NCBI GenBank assembly: GCA_964423425.1
Contig: CAYRES010000001.1
Span: 1-64,000, forward strand
Source: CAYRES01 sp964423425
Lineage (GTDB): Bacteria; Actinomycetota; Thermoleophilia; RBG-16-64-13
Direction: 5' to 3'
DNA length: 64,000 nt
Below, piece by piece: positions 42,216-51,172 of the stretch (its first letter is position 1; every line of letters starts with the position of its first letter). The position numbers and the translations under genes are program-made. The notes under the pieces are model-generated. The model saw only the letters and a list, made by a program, of their open reading frames with translations. It was not told the DNA's origin and did no database searches.

Positions 42216-42574
42216 GGGGGCGACCAGGTTTCGACGGGGCTCACGTCACGGTTCGGATAGCGAGCCGAGATTCCCGGCCATTCTCGTTAAACGGGCTGGA
42301 ACACAAACAAATGCCAAGCCTCAAATGGCTCTGGCCGCCTAGCTAGCTAGCGGCCTGTCGTCCCTCCCGAGCCCGCCGGGGAGGTAGACGGCATCATCCA
42401 GGTGGGCTCACTCCGTCGGTGCGCCGGCGTCCGGCGGGGGACACTGAGCCGGCTGGTCAGAGGCACCCGGCTTCCGCGGGGGCCCGCGACGAGAAACAAA
42501 AGCGGAAGCTACGCTCGTAGAAGTCCGGGTCTGACGAGTTTCGGACGGGGGTTCGATTCCCCCCGCCTCCACCA
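42216..42574 (+). ncRNA. ssrA: transfer-messenger RNA (tmRNA)
   Basis: 359 bases. The 5-prime GGGGGCG (42216-42222) pairs with CGCCTCC near the 3-prime end, followed by ACCA, giving the alanine-tRNA-like acceptor stem. AGGTTTCGACGGGG near the start and GGGGGTTCGATTCCCCCC (T arm) near the end are hallmark sequences. The tag frame ends in ATG-GCT-CTG-GCC-GCC-TAG (stop 42340-42342), encoding the C-terminal MALAA degradation signal. The resume codon is probably GCC 42313 (tag AKPQMALAA) or GGA 42298 (a 14-residue tag). With SmpB it rescues stalled ribosomes. It is a one-piece tmRNA and the CCA is encoded. Confidence 0.97.
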
Positions 42575-42600
42575 TGTGGAATACCTCCACCATGTGGAAT
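42566..42600. repeat. tandem copy of the tmRNA 3-prime end
   Basis: CCTCCACCATGTGGAAT occurs at 42566-42582, covering the last bases of ssrA, and again at 42584-42600 with a single base between the copies. The 3-prime end of ssrA is a frequent attachment site for integrative elements, so this may be an integration or excision scar. A local slippage duplication is the simpler alternative. Confidence 0.7.
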
Positions 42601-43000
42601 GGACGAGCCTGTGTCACTGGGGTCATTCTCTGGGGTGACGGTTCTTCTTCTTCCTCTTGTTTCTCACGGCTTCGCCAAGACCGGCGTGGTCTTCTGATTG
42701 ATGGAAGAACACAGAGGGGCTGCGCATGATGGTGGCCTTCACGGTGTCACACGGCTGGGCCTCCGCCCCCTCCTGCCTCCCGGTGGTCTCGATTGCCCGC
42801 CGTCTTCCTCGATCTCGGCGGTGACAACGGAATCGGCCGTCGTGGTGTTCTTCTGCGCGGGAATAGGGTCGGTGCTGACACGCCCGAGAACACTCGATTC
42901 CTCTGAGGACGGCGCTTCCTCCCCTTCTCTTGCCCGGTCCGGCTACAATACGTGCTCAGAGTGTGCGTTGGTTTCGATGTCTCGAACATGAGGAGGGCGC
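42575..43000. other. 426-base region between ssrA and the activase gene
   Basis: The region holds the tandem ssrA-end repeat, a weak hairpin followed by a T/C-rich stretch at about 42615-42660 that may end the tmRNA transcript, and a TACAAT box at 42944-42949 that may serve the next gene. No convincing coding sequence was found. A minus-strand open frame at 42739-42946 has a protein-like, charged composition but lacks a start codon. Confidence 0.45.
42944..42949 (+). promoter_or_regulatory. -10 box for the activase operon
   Basis: TACAAT lies 51 bases before the GTG at 43001, which has its own GAGGAGGG ribosome site. A matching -35 box is not evident. Confidence 0.35.
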
Positions 43001-46000
43001 GTGGGGGATCGCGGTGCGAATGCGATCAGTGAGACTGCGGAGGCAGGTGGGGAGCGCCGGCGCCTGGTTGTGGGAGCCGATCTCGGCAAAGTCACGAGCT
43101 CACTGGCGTGGGGATGGGTAAACGCCGATGGCGTGGTCTCCGCTGTCCGCACGGCCTGCGAGCGCCATCGGGGTTCGCCGCTCGCATCATTGGAGCGCCT
43201 CTATGTGGATCTCCGCGCGCAGGTGGGCCCCGAAGGCATCGGGGGCATGGTGGCGACCGGCCACTTCAGCGTGCGGCTGGGTCGACCGGTCGTGACGGGT
43301 GTACCCGAGGAGATTGCAGAGGAGAGAGCCGCAGCCCACCTCTACCCCCAAGGTGCTCTCAACGTGGTTCGTGTGGGCGGGAGCGGCTTCTCTATACTCG
43401 TCCGCGATGAAGAGGGCGGGGTCTTGTTCGAGAACAACGACCGTTGTTCGGCCGGTACCGGCGAGACCATCGAGAGGCTGTGCGAGCGCTTGGGCTCCTC
43501 CCTGGACGAGGCGGCGCAGCTGGCCGCGGACTGCCCACAACCACTTCCTCTCACCGCCCGCTGCTCGGTCTTCGCCAAGAGCGAACTCACCCACTACGCG
43601 AACCAGGGTGCGCCGCATGACAGCATCTTCTCAGGCTACTTCGAGAGCGTGGGCCGCAGCATCTACGCCTTGGTGGCGAAGTACGGGGTCGACGCTCCTC
43701 TCGTCGTGGTGGGCAACGGAGCGTTCATCGCACCGGTGATGGAGACGCTCAAGAGACTGTCGGGTGCGGAGGTAGTGGTCCCCGAGGAGGCGGGTGTCTT
43801 CGAAGCGCTGGGCGCTCTCTTCCTGGCGGCGGAACATGCGAGAGCGGTCAAGAATCCGCCGATGTGGCCGGAGTGCTTCGCAGATATGGTGAGAGACCAA
43901 GGCCACCGAATCCGCAGCCTCACCCCGGCTGCGCGGGGGGCGGGCTCAGTGGTTGAGATCTCTGCGGAGTCTTCACCTGCCGACCTCAGCACGATCGAGG
44001 CGGTGGTTCTGGGGCTCGATCTGGGCTCGACCGGTTCCAAGGCGGCGGTTATCGACGCCGCCGATGGGGCGGTGCTCCTCGATGCCTATCGCCGCACCGA
44101 CGGTAATCCGGTGGAGGCGGCCAAGGCTCTCGTGGCCGAACTTGTGGAGCGCGGCCTACCCCCGGTGGCCGCCATCGGGGTCACCGGCTCGGGCAGGGAT
44201 GCGGTGGGGACCGTTCTTCGGGCCGCCTACCCGGAGGCGGGAGAGAGGCTGCTCGTTCAGAACGAGATCGTGGCACATGCGACGGCTGCAGTTCGCCTGG
44301 ACCCCAACGGGGGCCGCAGCCTGTCCATTGTGGAGATCGGGGGGCAGGACGCCAAGTTCATCAACGTGGAGGACGGCCGGGTGCTCGAGTCCGACATGAA
44401 CAGGGTGTGCAGCGCCGGCACCGGTTCATTCCTCGAGGAGCAGGCGGTTCTCTACGGCGTGGACGATATCGCAGAGTTCGGCCGCATCGCCGAGAGAGGA
44501 GAGCGTCCCCCTGACCTGGGTCAGATGTGTACGGTCTTCATCGCCGATCTGGCCGTCGAGGCTTTGGGCGAAGGGTTCACCCGCGAAGACATCTTCGCGG
44601 GTTTCCAGTACTCCGTCATCTCCAACTACAAGAAGCGGGTCATGGGCAACCGCCGCTTTCTTGACCGGGTGTTCTTCCAAGGCAAGCCGGCTTCCAATCA
44701 CTCGCTGGCGCGCACCCTGGCCGCCGTGACCGGCCGCGAGGTATGCGTGCCTCCGAATCCCGGAGCGATGGGAGCCATCGGTATTGCCCTTCTCGCTGCC
44801 GAGGCTGCTGAGACGGTGATCGCAACCGGAGCCGGTGAGGCTGCTCTCCTGGCGACGGCGCCGAAGCCTCGCTCTCGGGAGCCGGGGAGTCGTTCCCATT
44901 GGGGGGGCCCATTCGATCTCGTGCGCTTCTTGGACGCCGCAATGGTCGGCCGTAGGGAGTTCGTGTGCGGCGACCGCAGCTGCCACAACATGTGCCGTAT
45001 CGAGTCGGTTGCGGTACAGGTCGGCGACCGGGTGGAGAAGGTACGAGCGGGAGGTAGCTGTCCGAAGTATGAAAGCGAGTCCGCCTCGGGACGTAAACTG
45101 CCCAAGGGCGCACCTCATCCCTATCGGGAGCGAGAGGAGTTGCTTGAATCCCTTCTGGCGGCTTCGAGCGTCGCCGTGCCGGACGACCCGGGTGCACCCG
45201 CCGGCCCAAGGCCCGTAGTCGGCCTGCCCTATGTTCACTATCTCATCGGGTATCTGCCCTTCTTCCACCGGTTCTTCTCCGAACTCGGAGTGTCGGTGCG
45301 CGTGCTTCGCTCCGACTTCGACACGCTGGCAAAGGGAGATCGGCTCTGCACCACGGCAGGGGCGTGCGCTCCGGTGAAGATCGCCCATGGGCTGGCTGAG
45401 GCGGACGTCGATATCCTGTTCTTGCCCAAGTTCATCGATACTCCCCCCGATTCTCCCGGGTCCGGCACCACCACCTGCCCTCTCGCGCAAGCGACTCCCG
45501 AGATGATCGACACGGCTCTGACCCAGGAAGGAGGAGGGCCGCGCGTGTCCCGCCCGGTGCTCAAGCTGGGTGCGAAGGGTCTTTGCGACCCCCGCCTCAG
45601 GCGCCGGCTCGCGGAAGCGGTTCTCGCCCTCGACCCGCTGGTTCCGGCCCGCTCTGTGCGCAGGGTGCACCGGGCATTTGCAGAGGCGCTTCATGCGCAG
45701 CGCCTCTTCGAGGCGGGCCTCGAAGCCATCGGCGAAAAGGCGCTCGCCTATGCCCGGGAGGAAGCCCTCCCGGTGATAGTGGTGGTGGGGGAATCCCACA
45801 TCATCCACGAGCCTCTCATGAGTTCCGGCATCCACGAGTTGGTGACCGCAAACGGGGCCATAGCCCTGCCGGCGGACTGCTATCCGGTGCCGGAGCACAC
45901 GCCCACCTTCTCGCGCGTACACTGGGCGAGCGCGGTCCGGTCGCTTCGGGCCTCTGTCGCCGGGGCTGCAACCGGGGGAGTCTTCCCGCTCATGATCGGT

Positions 46001-47593
46001 GCCTACGGGTGTGGATTGAACTCCTTCGTGGAACACCTGTTCAACGACGTCATGGAGAATTATCCGCACACCGTGCTGGAAAGCGACGGTCATGTCGGTA
46101 AGGCGGGCTACGTAACGCGGGTGCAGGCGTTTCTCCACGCCGTGCGCTCCTATGAAGCGGCCGGCAGGCAACCTGAGGCGACGGCTGCGTGCGATACGGC
46201 CGTCTGTGGCGGCGGAGCCTCATCGCGCAGCGGATACAGGGGGTTGCCGGCGCATGAGCGGATTCTGCGCTATGAGACGCCGCTACCCCGCCAGGTGAGC
46301 CAACTGCGGGGCAAACAGGTCATCTTCGGGAGTATCGGGGGTACCTTGGGCGGCGCGGCGGCGGCGGCACTGCGGGGTCGCGGCATCGATGCCCGATTTG
46401 CCGGGGAGGCCGATCCCAAGGCTTGGGAGATGGCACATGAAGCGTGCTCGGGTAAGGAGTGTTTGCCGTACCAACTCATCTGGGGCTGCTTTGCCCGCAG
46501 TCTGGAGGGACTGAGTCTCGACACAGCCGGCGACGTTGAGAACGACGAAGCGGCCTCCAACGGGCGCGAGACCGTCATGTTGGGCGTGGGGCAGGGTTTC
46601 AGGGCCTGTCGTGCGCACGTGTTCCCGCTGGCCGAAGAGGTGGCCCTGGAGCGGATGGGGCTGAGCGGACGGGTGCAGGTGGCCGACCTCAGTCTGCTGA
46701 CGAATGATCTGGGCATGGCCGGTGTCATGTGGTCGGCAGTGGTATTCGTCGATCTCCTCAATATGCTGCGCTTCTATCATCTGTCGTTCGAACGGGAGCC
46801 GGGGTCGGCGGACCGTCTCTTCAGCGAGTACTCGCGTCTCCTCGAGAAGGTGCTTGAGCGGCCCATGGAGGGCAACGACTACACCGATGTGTTCCCGCGG
46901 GTGCGCAGGGTGGGCCGGGTGCTCGAGAAGGCGGCTCGTGCCTTTGCGGAGCTACCGCGTGATGCAGAGAAGGAAGCCGGGTTGCGCGATGTATTCCTCT
47001 GTGGTGATGTGTTCCTGCGGGTCAACGAATGGGGTAACGACGATCTGCAGCGCCGCCTGTCGGCTCTGGGTCTGCGCGTGATCTTCGAGCCTTTCGGGGA
47101 GTTGTTTGAGCTTCTTGCCCTGCGCGACGTCCAGGAGCAGCCTCCGGGCAGCCGGCTGTGGACGAAGAGAAGGCTGACGCTCGCCATCATGGACCGCATC
47201 ACCCACGATCTGGTCGGCCGGGTTCGCGTGTATCACCCCTGGGTGGTGTGGAACGATATCCGCGCAGTGGATCGAGAGAGTAGAAGGCTGCTCGACGGGC
47301 ATCCGTTCGGTGAATCCATCCCCACCATAGGGGGCAGTCTGTATATGTGGAAGATGCGCCCCATCGACGGCGTGGTGGTGGTGAGCCCGCGAGGGTGTGG
47401 GCCCGCTCTCATCTCGGAGGCGCAGCTGCGTAGGCAGGCAGAGATCCCCATTCTCTTCGTCTACAACGACGGTGATCCTATCGACGATGCCCGGCTCGCC
47501 GGGTTCGCGTGGAGGTTGCGCCGTCGGCCGCCACGGGCGGACGGCGGCGCAACCGAGCCACTGGAGGCCTTCAGTCCAGGAAGGGTGGTCTAA
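43001..47593 (+). CDS. giant 2-hydroxyacyl-CoA dehydratase activase-type protein
   Basis: 1530 residues from GTG 43001, just after GAGGAGGG. Two BadF/BcrA-type ATPase domains come first (about 24-280 and 340-620). Each has the pair of cysteines that hold the shared iron-sulfur cluster in activases: C149 (CSAGTG) and C188 (ARCSVF), then C470 (CSAGTG) and C510 (MCTVF). After them come a cysteine-bearing region (CGDRSCHNMC), a DUF2229 domain (VVGLPYVHYLIGYLPFF) and a long HgdB-like C-terminal region. Simple activases are about 270 residues and transfer an electron to a dehydratase. These large fused homologues occur in anaerobes and their substrate is unknown. The neighbouring acyl-CoA synthetase fits CoA-ester chemistry. 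Confidence 0.85.
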   Translation: MGDRGANAISETAEAGGERRRLVVGADLGKVTSSLAWGWVNADGVVSAVRTACERHRGSPLASLERLYVDLRAQVGPEGIGGMVATGHFSVRLGRPVVTGVPEEIAEERAAAHLYPQGALNVVRVGGSGFSILVRDEEGGVLFENNDRCSAGTGETIERLCERLGSSLDEAAQLAADCPQPLPLTARCSVFAKSELTHYANQGAPHDSIFSGYFESVGRSIYALVAKYGVDAPLVVVGNGAFIAPVMETLKRLSGAEVVVPEEAGVFEALGALFLAAEHARAVKNPPMWPECFADMVRDQGHRIRSLTPAARGAGSVVEISAESSPADLSTIEAVVLGLDLGSTGSKAAVIDAADGAVLLDAYRRTDGNPVEAAKALVAELVERGLPPVAAIGVTGSGRDAVGTVLRAAYPEAGERLLVQNEIVAHATAAVRLDPNGGRSLSIVEIGGQDAKFINVEDGRVLESDMNRVCSAGTGSFLEEQAVLYGVDDIAEFGRIAERGERPPDLGQMCTVFIADLAVEALGEGFTREDIFAGFQYSVISNYKKRVMGNRRFLDRVFFQGKPASNHSLARTLAAVTGREVCVPPNPGAMGAIGIALLAAEAAETVIATGAGEAALLATAPKPRSREPGSRSHWGGPFDLVRFLDAAMVGRREFVCGDRSCHNMCRIESVAVQVGDRVEKVRAGGSCPKYESESASGRKLPKGAPHPYREREELLESLLAASSVAVPDDPGAPAGPRPVVGLPYVHYLIGYLPFFHRFFSELGVSVRVLRSDFDTLAKGDRLCTTAGACAPVKIAHGLAEADVDILFLPKFIDTPPDSPGSGTTTCPLAQATPEMIDTALTQEGGGPRVSRPVLKLGAKGLCDPRLRRRLAEAVLALDPLVPARSVRRVHRAFAEALHAQRLFEAGLEAIGEKALAYAREEALPVIVVVGESHIIHEPLMSSGIHELVTANGAIALPADCYPVPEHTPTFSRVHWASAVRSLRASVAGAATGGVFPLMIGAYGCGLNSFVEHLFNDVMENYPHTVLESDGHVGKAGYVTRVQAFLHAVRSYEAAGRQPEATAACDTAVCGGGASSRSGYRGLPAHERILRYETPLPRQVSQLRGKQVIFGSIGGTLGGAAAAALRGRGIDARFAGEADPKAWEMAHEACSGKECLPYQLIWGCFARSLEGLSLDTAGDVENDEAASNGRETVMLGVGQGFRACRAHVFPLAEEVALERMGLSGRVQVADLSLLTNDLGMAGVMWSAVVFVDLLNMLRFYHLSFEREPGSADRLFSEYSRLLEKVLERPMEGNDYTDVFPRVRRVGRVLEKAARAFAELPRDAEKEAGLRDVFLCGDVFLRVNEWGNDDLQRRLSALGLRVIFEPFGELFELLALRDVQEQPPGSRLWTKRRLTLAIMDRITHDLVGRVRVYHPWVVWNDIRAVDRESRRLLDGHPFGESIPTIGGSLYMWKMRPIDGVVVVSPRGCGPALISEAQLRRQAEIPILFVYNDGDPIDDARLAGFAWRLRRRPPRADGGATEPLEAFSPGRVV

Positions 47594-47596
47594 TCA

Positions 47597-49804
47597 ATGA
47601 GCGATACCGGTCGGCCCATTATCGAGCGCGCTGTTGGGCAGGGAGCCGGCGCCCTCACCGAGGCGGAGGCCAAGGAGCTGTTTGCTGCTTACGGTCTTCC
47701 GATCGTTGCCGGGGCCGTTGTCACTTCTCCCGAGGAGGCGGCGGGAATCGCCCGCGACATCGGATATCCGGTGGTGATGAAGGGCGTGTCCAGAGACATC
47801 CTTCACAAGTCCGAGGCGGGGCTCGTTCTTCTCGACATACCCGACGAGACGGCACTGTTGGCCGGGTACGATGCCATCGTGCGCAGATGTACGGTCTGCC
47901 TTGACGGCGTACTGGTGGAGCGCATGATCCCTGGGGGCCGAGAGTTCGTGGTCGGCATGAACCGCGATCCCCTGTTCGGCCCGGTGATCATGTTCGGCCT
48001 GGGGGGTGTGCTCACCGAAGCCCTTGAGGACGTCGTCTTCGGTGTCGCACCGCTCGACGAGCGGGAGGCGGCGGAGATGCTCCAGCAGATACGCTCCCAC
48101 CGGCTGCTCGACTCGTTCCGGCGGATGCCTTCTGTCGACCGCGAGGCGCTCATCCGCATCATCCGCGCGGTGGGAGATATGGCTTTCGACCACCCGGAGA
48201 TCGCGGAGATCGATATCAACCCGGTGTTGGTCGAGGGTTCCCAACCTGTGGCGGTTGATGCCCTCGTCGCTCTCGGCGAACCCGCGCCGGAACCCCCGGC
48301 CGGCCCCCCCAAGAACACGGCCGCCCTGGAGCAGGTGTTCCATCCGAACAGCGTGGCGGTCGTGGGGGCCTCGAACGATGTGGCCAAATGGGGCGGAGTC
48401 ATCGCCATCAACATCATCTCCGGGGGCTTTCCCGGTCCCGTCTACCCGGTCAACCCGGCTGCGCATGACGTGTTCGGCCGGGCGGCCTACGCCTCGATTG
48501 CCGAGTTGCCCCAGGTGCCCGACTTGGCGATCATCGCCGTACCTTCGGCAGCGGTGAAGCAGGTGGTCGACGAGTGTGGCCGCAAGGGTGTGAAGGCGGC
48601 TGTAGTCATCAGCGGAGGTTTCTCCGAATCAGGACCCGAAGGAGCAGAGGCGGAGCGTGAGGTGGCGGAGTTGGCCTCGGCGCACGGCATGGCCCTCATC
48701 GGTCCCAACTGCGTCGGGGTCATGTCATCGTGGCGGCGGCTCTACGCCACGGGAGGGGTCATTACCCAGCCCGGTCCCGGGCCGGCGAGTTTTGTGTCCC
48801 ACTCCGGCAACATGGGGGTGCAGCTCATGGCCTCCGCCGAGGAGCGGCACGGAGGCATCGGCAAGTTCGTGGGCATCGGCAATGAGGCCCTGTTCACGTC
48901 GACGGACCTCTTCGACTACTTCGCCGACGACGCCCAGACGGGGCTCATCCTCGACTACGTGGAGGGCCTCGATGAAGGCAGGCGCTTCATGGAGTCCGCC
49001 CGCAGGGCGGCGCTCAACAAACCGGTGATCGTCCTTCGCGGCGGTGCGAGTGAGTCGGGAGCGAAGGCGGCCGCCTCTCACACCGGGGCCATGGCCGGTT
49101 CGCAGAGGGTGTTCGAGGCAGTGGCGCGGCAGAGCGGCATCATCGCCACCACCGATCCCGACGAGTTCATCGATCTCACCTTCGCCCTCTCCTACCTGCC
49201 CCTGCCTCGAGGCCGGAGGGTGGCGGTGGTGACCATGGGCGGGGGATGGGGTGTGGTGAGCGCCGACGAGGTGGACCGCAGCGGTCTCGAGCTGGCCGGT
49301 CTCACAGACGATGACCTGTCCGAACTCGACAAGGTGCTCCCGCCCTATTGGAGCCACGCGAATCCCGTCGACCTGGTGGGAACCATCAAAGACGGGGCCG
49401 CCGAGAGGGCCATCGAAGTGGTGATGCGCAGCGATTCGGTGGACGCTGTGGTTGCGCTTGGCATCATCGGCATGGTCACCTCGCCGCTCAGGGTCATCGA
49501 CGAGGTCAACCGCGTGCAGGAGCGCTCCGGCATACGAGTGGGGGGAGACAATCTGCCCGACCCGGAGAAGTACCGGTTCCGGGAGGGTGATTTCATCAAG
49601 TGGTGTGCCGAGCTCATGCGCGCCTATCGCAAGCCGATCGTCAATGTCTCTGTGCGTCCCATTCAGCGCGCGGTCTTCGGGGAAGGCGGTCCGTTCTCCA
49701 CCGTGGTGCTTCCGTCGCCGTTGCGGTCGGTGCGTGTGATCGCGCGCATGGCCGGGTATGCGTCCTTCCTCGAACGCATGGGAGTGCTGGGCGAGCGATC
49801 GTGA
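47597..49804 (+). CDS. ADP-forming acyl-CoA synthetase, fused subunits, copy 2
   Basis: 735 residues, starting 3 bases after the activase stop. The domain order is the same as in copy 1: ATP-grasp (GYPVVMKGVSRDILHKSEAGLV, EIDINPVLV), CoA-binding fold (VFHPNSVAVVGASNDVAKWGG) and ligase domains with phosphohistidine loop SHTGAMAG (H495). The two copies align over nearly their full length, including PVDLVGT-like and GGGWGVVSADEV blocks, so they are paralogues that diverged in substrate. The coupling to the activase suggests it works on acids or CoA esters from that pathway, yielding ATP in the degradative direction. Branched-chain or aromatic acyl-CoA specificity is possible but cannot be read. 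Confidence 0.9.
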   Translation: MSDTGRPIIERAVGQGAGALTEAEAKELFAAYGLPIVAGAVVTSPEEAAGIARDIGYPVVMKGVSRDILHKSEAGLVLLDIPDETALLAGYDAIVRRCTVCLDGVLVERMIPGGREFVVGMNRDPLFGPVIMFGLGGVLTEALEDVVFGVAPLDEREAAEMLQQIRSHRLLDSFRRMPSVDREALIRIIRAVGDMAFDHPEIAEIDINPVLVEGSQPVAVDALVALGEPAPEPPAGPPKNTAALEQVFHPNSVAVVGASNDVAKWGGVIAINIISGGFPGPVYPVNPAAHDVFGRAAYASIAELPQVPDLAIIAVPSAAVKQVVDECGRKGVKAAVVISGGFSESGPEGAEAEREVAELASAHGMALIGPNCVGVMSSWRRLYATGGVITQPGPGPASFVSHSGNMGVQLMASAEERHGGIGKFVGIGNEALFTSTDLFDYFADDAQTGLILDYVEGLDEGRRFMESARRAALNKPVIVLRGGASESGAKAAASHTGAMAGSQRVFEAVARQSGIIATTDPDEFIDLTFALSYLPLPRGRRVAVVTMGGGWGVVSADEVDRSGLELAGLTDDDLSELDKVLPPYWSHANPVDLVGTIKDGAAERAIEVVMRSDSVDAVVALGIIGMVTSPLRVIDEVNRVQERSGIRVGGDNLPDPEKYRFREGDFIKWCAELMRAYRKPIVNVSVRPIQRAVFGEGGPFSTVVLPSPLRSVRVIARMAGYASFLERMGVLGERS

Positions 49805-51033
49805 GCGTAAGGCACAGCATCCCGGCCGGCGTCGCGGGAGCGCTGAGCGCCGAGGGCGGTTGTGTGCCCTTCGCCCGTTTCATGGAGCTTGCCCTCACGT
49901 ACCCGGGAGAGGGCTACTACTCGCGTGGCCGGTTCACCCTCGGACGGCAGGGTGATTTCACCACCGCCCCTCATCGCACGAAGATGTTCGGCCGGACGCT
50001 GGGGAGGTTTCTCGTCGAGTCGGCCCGTTCGCTCCTCAACTCAGGTGAGACCGCGCGGGTGGAGGTGGTCGAGATGGGCGGCGGCGAGGGAGACCTCGCG
50101 GTCTCCCTCGCCGCCGCCCTCAGCGAGCAGCCGGCGTCGTTCCTCTCGGCAGTGTCTCTTCGCGTCGAGGATGTGGCCGACCACCTCACCGAGGAGAACC
50201 GGTCGGTCCTGCTGGGCGCGCGCCGGAGGGGATTGACCCTCGCGCTGCCGGAGGAGCCCGGTTGTCTTGCTGCGGTCTCCCCGCCGGCGGCGCGCAGCGG
50301 AGACGATTCCCTCGAGTCTCGACCGGTCAGGATCACGGTGAGCAACGAACTGGTCGATGCGCTTCCGGTGCACATCGTTGACGTCAGAGGGGCGGCCGTG
50401 CTCGAGCGGTACACCTGCCTGCGCCGTCCCCCTTCGGCTCCAGCCTACCTGGAGGACGAGTGGCGTCCGCCGTCGGCCGCCGCTCTTTCGGAGCTGTGGC
50501 AGCTCTTCGGTTCCGACGACCCGGCCAGGCTTCGTCTCCACACCAGGGACGGCATCTTGGAGCTTCGTCCGGCTGCCGAGGCGTATCTCGGGTGCGCGCT
50601 CGGGGCAGGTGCGCGTGGGTTGGTGGTGACCATCGACTACGGGGAGTGGCTCGACGGTCCGGGTGGGCAGGCTGGACCGGAGGCCCTCGGGGTTCCTTCC
50701 TCCGCCGTCTCCCACGGCAGCAGTCTGCGCTGCTACTTTCGTCACCTCAAGAACACGGACCCCTATGTGAGGGTGGGTGAGCAGGACATCACCGCCGATG
50801 TCGACTTCCGCGGGCTGGCCCTACACGGTGAGAGGCTGGGACTCGAAGGCATGCTCTTCACCTCTCTTGCCGACTTTCTCCGCGGCATGGGAGTGGAGGA
50901 AGAGGCACGCGAACTCTGTGCGCGGGCACAGGAATCCCTCGACCTTGATGTGGAGGCTTCCACCGTGGCCCGTCTTCTCGACGAGTCTGATGTAGGCGGC
51001 CTGTTCAAGGTTCTGGTGCAGGCCACCGACTAG
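49801..51033 (+). CDS. MidA-like SAM-dependent methyltransferase
   Basis: 410 residues from GTG 49801, which overlaps the preceding stop by 4 bases (GTGA). The N-terminal block VPFARFMELALTYPGEGYYSRG, with LGRQGDFTTAPH, is diagnostic of the MidA/NDUFAF7 family. The SAM site is EMGGGEGDLA. VSNELVDALPVH and VTIDYGEW are further family motifs. The eukaryotic member methylates an arginine of respiratory complex I. Bacterial roles are not defined. It ends the activase operon by position. About 50 residues in the middle (near GLTLALPEEPGCLAAVSPP) look like a lineage-specific insertion. Confidence 0.88.
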   Translation: MSVRHSIPAGVAGALSAEGGCVPFARFMELALTYPGEGYYSRGRFTLGRQGDFTTAPHRTKMFGRTLGRFLVESARSLLNSGETARVEVVEMGGGEGDLAVSLAAALSEQPASFLSAVSLRVEDVADHLTEENRSVLLGARRRGLTLALPEEPGCLAAVSPPAARSGDDSLESRPVRITVSNELVDALPVHIVDVRGAAVLERYTCLRRPPSAPAYLEDEWRPPSAAALSELWQLFGSDDPARLRLHTRDGILELRPAAEAYLGCALGAGARGLVVTIDYGEWLDGPGGQAGPEALGVPSSAVSHGSSLRCYFRHLKNTDPYVRVGEQDITADVDFRGLALHGERLGLEGMLFTSLADFLRGMGVEEEARELCARAQESLDLDVEASTVARLLDESDVGGLFKVLVQATD

Positions 51034-51091
51034 GGTCTCCCTCAAGCGCAGCCAATTCTCGCCGGAGAGCCTTTCGGCTTCGAGCACGTGA

Positions 51092-51120
51092 TTGAGAACC
51101 GCGAATGCGGGTGTTATGCT
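51092..51120 (+). promoter_or_regulatory. promoter of the membrane PP2C phosphatase gene
   Basis: TTGAGA at 51092-51097 and TATGCT at 51115-51120 are separated by 17 bases, a good match to the housekeeping consensus. The start point would be near 51127, so earlier in-frame starts (TTG 51092, ATG 51116) cannot be used from this promoter. Confidence 0.6.
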
Positions 51121-51172
51121 GGCGCGGTTCCGGGGTGTCCCGGGCACCGGTCTCGTTTCGAGGGGGGATTCT

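Noticed and set aside
42739..42946. Minus-strand open stretch with an acidic-then-basic, tail-like composition downstream of ssrA
   Set aside because: It has no start codon within the open stretch and no recognisable domain. It could be a gene remnant but cannot be supported.
44426..46171. Minus-strand open frame of 581 codons opposite the activase gene
   Set aside because: Antisense shadow of a clearly conserved protein; composition is typical of reverse-frame translation and no ribosome site is present.
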